From: Flavobacterium tyrosinilyticum
GTDB lineage: Bacteria > Bacteroidota > Bacteroidia > Flavobacteriales > Flavobacteriaceae
DNA: 64,000 nucleotides
Reading direction: 5' to 3'
Assembly (NCBI RefSeq): GCF_023656565.1
Contig: NZ_JAMOKG010000002.1
Coordinates: forward strand, 1,432,030 to 1,496,029
Part shown: positions 60,229-64,000 of the stretch, piece by piece
How positions within the stretch are numbered: the stretch's first letter is position 1
How the letters are laid out: the number at the start of each line of letters is the position of its first letter
Position numbers and translations under genes: made by a program
Notes under the pieces: generated by a model
Database searches by the model: none
Seen by the model: the letters and a program-made list of their open reading frames with translations, nothing else
Told to the model about the DNA's origin: nothing

Positions 60229-60828
60229 ATGAATATACCTTGTATTTTAATACCTGCGCTAGTAGGTTTAATCTGTGGGATTTTGGGTTACTTGCTTGGA
60301 AAAATGAACTCAAAAGGAACTGATAATTCTAAATCTTTAACGCTAAAATCGGATTTAGACATTTGCAGATCTAATACGCAAAAATTAAATGCTAAAATAA
60401 AATCATTAGAGGAAGATTTAGATATTTGCAAAGGGAATAGCTTAAACTTAAAAGGAAAAATATCTGAATTAGAAAGAGCTGGTGAAAATAGAATTCAATC
60501 TTTTACTAAAGATATATCTGCTTCAACTTTTTTTGACAGTGAATTGTTTTTTACAGTATTTGGAAAAAGAACAAAGCTAAATGACTTAAAAGTAATTGAA
60601 GGAATTGGTCCTAAAATTGAAGAATTGTTTCATAAAGCGGGAATTACTACATGGTATGCTCTTTCTGAAGCTTCAGTTGAGAAATGTCAAGCAATTTTAA
60701 ATAATGGTGGAGAAAACTTCTCTATTCATAATCCTGGAACGTGGCCAACGCAAGCTGAATTAGCTTACAAAGGAAAATGGCAAGATCTTAAAGATTGGCA
60801 AGACATTCTAGACGGTGGAAAAGAGTAA
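60229..60828 (+). CDS. membrane protein with coiled coil and HhH domain (copy 1)
   Basis: 199 residues. The N-terminal helix MNIPCILIPALVGLICGILG is a membrane segment with a Cys. It is followed by a coiled coil with a 21-residue unit present twice (DLDICRSNTQKLNAKIKSLE and DLDICKGNSLNLKGKISELE). The C-terminal domain has a helix-hairpin-helix (LKVIEGIGPKIEELFHKAGI) and the tail HNPGTWPTQAELAYKGKWQD. HhH domains bind DNA or serve in protein contacts. Function unknown. It is the partner of the OmpA protein upstream. Confidence 0.75.
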   Translation: MNIPCILIPALVGLICGILGYLLGKMNSKGTDNSKSLTLKSDLDICRSNTQKLNAKIKSLEEDLDICKGNSLNLKGKISELERAGENRIQSFTKDISASTFFDSELFFTVFGKRTKLNDLKVIEGIGPKIEELFHKAGITTWYALSEASVEKCQAILNNGGENFSIHNPGTWPTQAELAYKGKWQDLKDWQDILDGGKE

Positions 60829-60841
60829 ATAATATAATATT

Positions 60842-60872
60842 AAAAAAGCTGGCTAAAACCAGCTTTTTTTTT
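60842..60872. terminator. bidirectional terminator
   Basis: AAAAAAGCTGG (60842-60852) pairs with CCAGCTTTTTT (60859-60869), between the HhH gene and the convergent YpdA gene. Confidence 0.88.
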
Positions 60873-60873
60873 A

Positions 60874-61845
60874 CTATTCAATAGCTGTTATGTAATCCAA
60901 AATCATGTGAGCATGAACTCTAGAGTTTTCTATAAACCATTTATGCGTCTGCATTCCTCCACAAACTACTCCAGCAAGAAATAAACCCTTAACATTAGTT
61001 TCCATAGTTTCGGGATTATAAACTGGAATTTTTAATTCATCGTCAGAAAGTTTAATTCCCATTTTTTCTAGAAAAGTAAGATCTGGTTTATATCCTGTTA
61101 AAGCTAGAACGAAATCATTTTCAATTGTAACCTTTCCGTTTGGAGTTTCAATTTCTACTTCATTTACTCTAATTTCAGTAATATTAGATTCAAAATAAGC
61201 TTTAATACTTCCTTCTGCAATTCGGTTTTCAATATCGGGTTTAACCCAATATTTTACACGGTTATTAATTTCGTTTTTACGAATTACCATGGTAACCTCT
61301 GCTCCTTTTCTCCAGCATTCTAAAGCCGCATCTACAGACGAATTATTAGCGCCTACAACCAACACTTTTCTAAAAGCATACTCGTGCGCTTCTTTATAGT
61401 AATGGCGTACCTTGGGTAAAGCTTCTCCTAAAACATTCATTTCAATCGGAATATCATAAAAACCTGTTGCGATTACAACGTTTTGAGCTTCATAATTCCG
61501 TTTATCTGTTGCGATCTTAAAAATTTCGTTTTGTTTTTCAACACTAAGTACCTTTTCAAATAAATTGATATTGAATTTAAAATAGCGATGAATATTTCTG
61601 TAATATTCCAAAGCTTCCTGACGTCCTGGTTTTGGTGCCAAACAATTAAATGGAATCTCGCCAATTTCTAATCTTTCTGCTGTAGAAAAAAAGGTCATGT
61701 AGAGCGGATAGTTGAAAATGCTATTAACGATCGCACCTTTTTCTATAATTAAATATTTAAGTTTTTTCTTTTCAGCTTCTATCGCACAAGCCAAGCCAAT
61801 TGGTCCGCCTCCCACAATAATAAGGTCGTATTTTGATTCTGTCAT
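60874..61845 (-). CDS. YpdA-type bacillithiol disulfide reductase
   Basis: 323 residues, a single-component flavin reductase. The FAD motif is IIVGGGPIGLACAIEAEKK, the NADPH motif VLVVGANNSSVDAALECWRKGA, with VVIATGFYDIPIE and ALTGYKPDLTFLEKMGI. It lacks the redox CxxC of thioredoxin reductase, as YpdA does. YpdA recycles oxidised bacillithiol in Firmicutes, and many Bacteroidota also use this thiol. It is translated 1 nt after the CYTH gene on the minus strand, giving a two-gene operon that separates the two OmpA/HhH pairs. Confidence 0.9.
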   Translation of the reverse strand: MTESKYDLIIVGGGPIGLACAIEAEKKKLKYLIIEKGAIVNSIFNYPLYMTFFSTAERLEIGEIPFNCLAPKPGRQEALEYYRNIHRYFKFNINLFEKVLSVEKQNEIFKIATDKRNYEAQNVVIATGFYDIPIEMNVLGEALPKVRHYYKEAHEYAFRKVLVVGANNSSVDAALECWRKGAEVTMVIRKNEINNRVKYWVKPDIENRIAEGSIKAYFESNITEIRVNEVEIETPNGKVTIENDFVLALTGYKPDLTFLEKMGIKLSDDELKIPVYNPETMETNVKGLFLAGVVCGGMQTHKWFIENSRVHAHMILDYITAIE

Positions 61846-61846
61846 T

Positions 61847-62320
61847 TTATTTTTGCCAATCTTTAAATGGATTTTTACTTAAATAAGCATTGTAATATCT
61901 TTCGTCGTTTGTTACTTCTTCTCCCAACCATTCTGGTTTTTCAAAAGTTTCATTTTCAGAATTTAACTCGATTTCAGCCATTACCAAACCTTCATTTTCT
62001 CCATAAAATTCATCTACTTCAAAGATATGGTCTCCAGATTTTATTTCGAAGCGTGTTTTTTCAATTTTGCCCTTTTCGCATAATTTAAATAGCTCTTGTG
62101 CTTCATCTAGCGGAATTTCATTTTCCCATTCAAAACGAGACATGCCGCCACTATGGCTTATTCCTTTTATGGTTATAAAGCCTTTTTGCCCTTTAATCCT
62201 AATCCGAACTGTACGCTCAGGAGCAGAACTCAAATAACCCTGGGCAATATTATTCTGAGTAAAAGCTTGACTCTTGAAATCATTGGATTTTACAAGAAAC
62301 TTTCTTTCTATTTCGACCAT
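61847..62320 (-). CDS. CYTH-domain phosphohydrolase
   Basis: 157 residues. The N-terminal MVEIERKFLVKS holds the ExExK signature, then RIRIKGQKGFITIKG, RFEWENEIPLDEAQELFKLC, KTRFEIKSGDHIFEVDEFYG and LVMAEIELNSENE, all parts of the triphosphate tunnel. Bacterial single-domain members usually hydrolyse inorganic triphosphate. It is the upstream gene of the CYTH-YpdA pair, separated by 1 nt. Confidence 0.92.
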   Translation of the reverse strand: MVEIERKFLVKSNDFKSQAFTQNNIAQGYLSSAPERTVRIRIKGQKGFITIKGISHSGGMSRFEWENEIPLDEAQELFKLCEKGKIEKTRFEIKSGDHIFEVDEFYGENEGLVMAEIELNSENETFEKPEWLGEEVTNDERYYNAYLSKNPFKDWQK

Positions 62321-62503
62321 TTTAACTGTAGATTATTTTTTATGCAAGTTACTCATTTTAATCAAGTCTTTGAACGTGTAAAAGTCGAAAAACAAGTCAA
62401 TTTATTTTGCTTCACTTTAATACCTAAACATTAAAATAACTGATTATTAATGTGTTATGATTATTATTTTAATTAAATTTGATAGAATCTTAATCCGAAA
62501 TAT

Positions 62504-63415
62504 ATGTCTAAAAAAGCACTTTACCTGTTAGGCATTGCAATAACCATCATTTTGGGTACTTTTTTATATCTAAAATTTTGCTGCAATTGCTGCGAAAAAA
62601 CAACAACGGACATTACTTCAAAAACAGTTCCTCCTACTGTCACAGAGCCCAATTTTGTTCCGTTTGTATTAAATGGTCCCGGACTTAATTATCAGACAAA
62701 TGATAATTTGAAGTTTCTTAAAAACAGTGCAAAGCTTATTATGCCTGTAAGCGACTCGGTCACAACTGGCATTGATAACTTAAAGAAATTCTTAGAAGCA
62801 AATCCGAAACAGAAAATTACAATAACTGGTTACGCGACTTCGGACGAAACAAATTCTACTACTTTTGAAAATCTAGGTCTGGCAAGGGCCAATGATGTTA
62901 AGAATTATTTTGTTTCTGAAGGACTGTCAGAAAATCAGTTTTCTACTAAGGGTATTATTATAGATAAGTGGAAAATGAGTGGCGATACACTTCTAGGGCC
63001 TGCGGAATATTTATTTGAGGCGATAGATTCTACTGCAACATCAAATGATGAGTGGAGCGCATTAAAAGCAAAAATAAATGCTGATCCGTTAATTCTCCAT
63101 TTCAATACAAATAAATCCAGCGAGAAATTGAGCAATATTGAGAAGCAAAAAGTTACTGACATCGCCAAATATGTCAAGAATGTAAAAGATGCGGTGATTG
63201 TAGTGGTCGGACATTCTGATAATGTTGGTAATCGCGATTCAAATATTGTTTTAGGACAAAAAAGAGCCGATTTCTCAAAAAATTATCTCTCTAAAAACGG
63301 AATTGATAATGCGAGAATTGAAACACAATCTAAAGGTCCTGACGAGCCTATTGGCGATAATAATACTGAAGAGGGAAAAGCTTCAAACAGAAGAACTGTA
63401 ATTACCATTAAATAA
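62504..63415 (+). CDS. membrane-anchored protein with two OmpA-like domains (copy 2)
   Basis: 303 residues, a full-length paralogue of the protein at 59304: anchor helix (LYLLGIAITIILGTFLYL), cysteine cluster FCCNCC, first divergent OmpA-like domain (ITITGYATSDETNSTTFENL) and canonical second domain (VVVGHSDNVGNRDSNIVLGQKRADF, GKASNRRTVITIK). Codon usage and wording differ from copy 1, so the duplication is not recent. It is followed after 17 nt by its HhH partner. Confidence 0.85.
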   Translation: MSKKALYLLGIAITIILGTFLYLKFCCNCCEKTTTDITSKTVPPTVTEPNFVPFVLNGPGLNYQTNDNLKFLKNSAKLIMPVSDSVTTGIDNLKKFLEANPKQKITITGYATSDETNSTTFENLGLARANDVKNYFVSEGLSENQFSTKGIIIDKWKMSGDTLLGPAEYLFEAIDSTATSNDEWSALKAKINADPLILHFNTNKSSEKLSNIEKQKVTDIAKYVKNVKDAVIVVVGHSDNVGNRDSNIVLGQKRADFSKNYLSKNGIDNARIETQSKGPDEPIGDNNTEEGKASNRRTVITIK

Positions 63416-63432
63416 CATAAAAATATACGATC

Positions 63433-63975
63433 ATGAATATACCTTGTATCTTAATACCTATTCTAGTAGGTTTAATTTGTGGAATCTTAGGTTATTTACT
63501 AGGAAAAATGAATTCGAAAAACGATGATTCGCTTTCAGCATCGCTTCAAGCTGATTTAGATGCCTGTAAAGCGAATACACGAAACTTAAATGCAAAAATC
63601 GCTACACTAGAAGCAGATTTGGCGGCAAAAACCAAAGCTTCGGTACAATCTTTTGCAACTGCACCTGCAGACATTGTTTTTGATGCTGGTTTGGCGGCAA
63701 ATGTCTTAGGCAAGAAAATTAAAGAAAATGATTTAAAAATTGTAGAAGGAATTGGTCCTAAAATAGAAGCTCTCTTTAATGCCTCAGGAATCAACACCTG
63801 GTACGAGCTTTCACAAGCTTCTACCGAAAAAATGCAGGCTATTCTAGATGCTGGCGGAGAAAATTACGCCATGCATAATCCGAGCACATGGGCTAAACAA
63901 GCACTCTTTGCTTATCAAGGCAAATGGCAGGATTTAAAAGAATGGCAAGAAAATCTTTTGGGCGGGAAAGAGTAA
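63433..63975 (+). CDS. membrane protein with coiled coil and HhH domain (copy 2)
   Basis: 180 residues, a paralogue of the protein at 60229. The first 29 residues differ at only one position (Ile for Ala at 10). The coiled coil has one 21-residue unit (DLDACKANTRNLNAKIATLE) where copy 1 has two. The C-terminal helix-hairpin-helix is LKIVEGIGPKIEALFNASGI, and the tail HNPSTWAKQALFAYQGKWQD. Same predicted topology and unknown function. The window ends 25 nt after the stop. Confidence 0.75.
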   Translation: MNIPCILIPILVGLICGILGYLLGKMNSKNDDSLSASLQADLDACKANTRNLNAKIATLEADLAAKTKASVQSFATAPADIVFDAGLAANVLGKKIKENDLKIVEGIGPKIEALFNASGINTWYELSQASTEKMQAILDAGGENYAMHNPSTWAKQALFAYQGKWQDLKEWQENLLGGKE

Positions 63976-64000
63976 AAAATAGGTTCAAAAGTACGGAGTG

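Noticed and set aside
59304-63975. Reading the two OmpA/HhH pairs as a recent transposition or IS-mediated duplication
   Set aside because: No flanking direct repeats or transposase are visible, and the paralogues have diverged at many codons.

Overview
The window is a stretch of an AT-rich chromosome from a Bacteroidota bacterium, most likely a Flavobacterium or close relative. This rests on several signs: -7 promoter boxes of the TAnnTTTG type, few Shine-Dalgarno sequences, a very large signal peptidase I with the PSSSLEKTL-type active site, a YpdA-type bacillithiol disulfide reductase, an arginine decarboxylase next to a deoxyhypusine-synthase-like gene (the genus is known for homospermidine), and intergenic repeat words such as CTTCGACTTCGCTCAG and AGCCACAGATT. 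I see no prophage, insertion sequence or CRISPR array. It reads as core chromosome with many short operons.

Layout. 1-5.5 kb: a cut-off DUF6155-type gene, a DUF3817 membrane protein and MscS channel pair, small unknown genes, and a Crp/Fnr regulator beside an MDR oxidoreductase. 5.6-13.5 kb: fused 2-oxoacid dehydrogenase E1, Fe/2OG dioxygenase, SUI1, a nucleoside phosphorylase/DinB/VOC/DUF4265 operon, an orphan substrate-binding protein and a transglutaminase. 13.6-19.3 kb: lipoprotein, ABC-F ATPase, choloylglycine-hydrolase-like enzyme, and an ArsR/SRPBCC/DoxX/DUF4256 operon. 19.4-30.3 kb: accessory enzymes, including a methionine aminopeptidase, an SDR with its own Crp/Fnr regulator, a frameshifted GNAT gene, a ChrB-AraC fusion, endonuclease V, a MESH1-like hydrolase, signal peptidase I and an ECF sigma factor. 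30.6-30.8 kb: tRNA-Tyr and tRNA-Val. 31-49 kb: MsbA-like exporter, proline dehydrogenase, O-antigen-ligase/TPR protein, aroB, polyamine genes (speA and the DHS-like gene), recQ, ppc, Lrp, M14 peptidase and a divergent XRE regulator. 49.6-64 kb: PlsC, a SpeE-like methyltransferase fold, M23 peptidase, APC permease, class-V aminotransferase, msrA, selO, and two copies of an OmpA plus helix-hairpin-helix gene pair flanking a CYTH/YpdA operon.

The most notable signals are regulatory. Three promoters next to two Crp/Fnr paralogues share one geometry: a 16-bp palindrome, then exactly 21 nt, then a -7-like box. The palindrome is TTTGCCATATGGCAAA at two of them and GATAACAAATGTTATC at the third. The XRE gene and its divergent M14 peptidase gene have 14-bp TTTACA..TGTAAA palindromes covering their -7 boxes. 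The ArsR operon has AGTCA..TGACT sites around its -7 box. Other points are the ChrB-AraC fusion, the duplicated OmpA/HhH pair with a variable 21-residue repeat, and several families of nested inverted repeats that fill mostly convergent intergenic regions.
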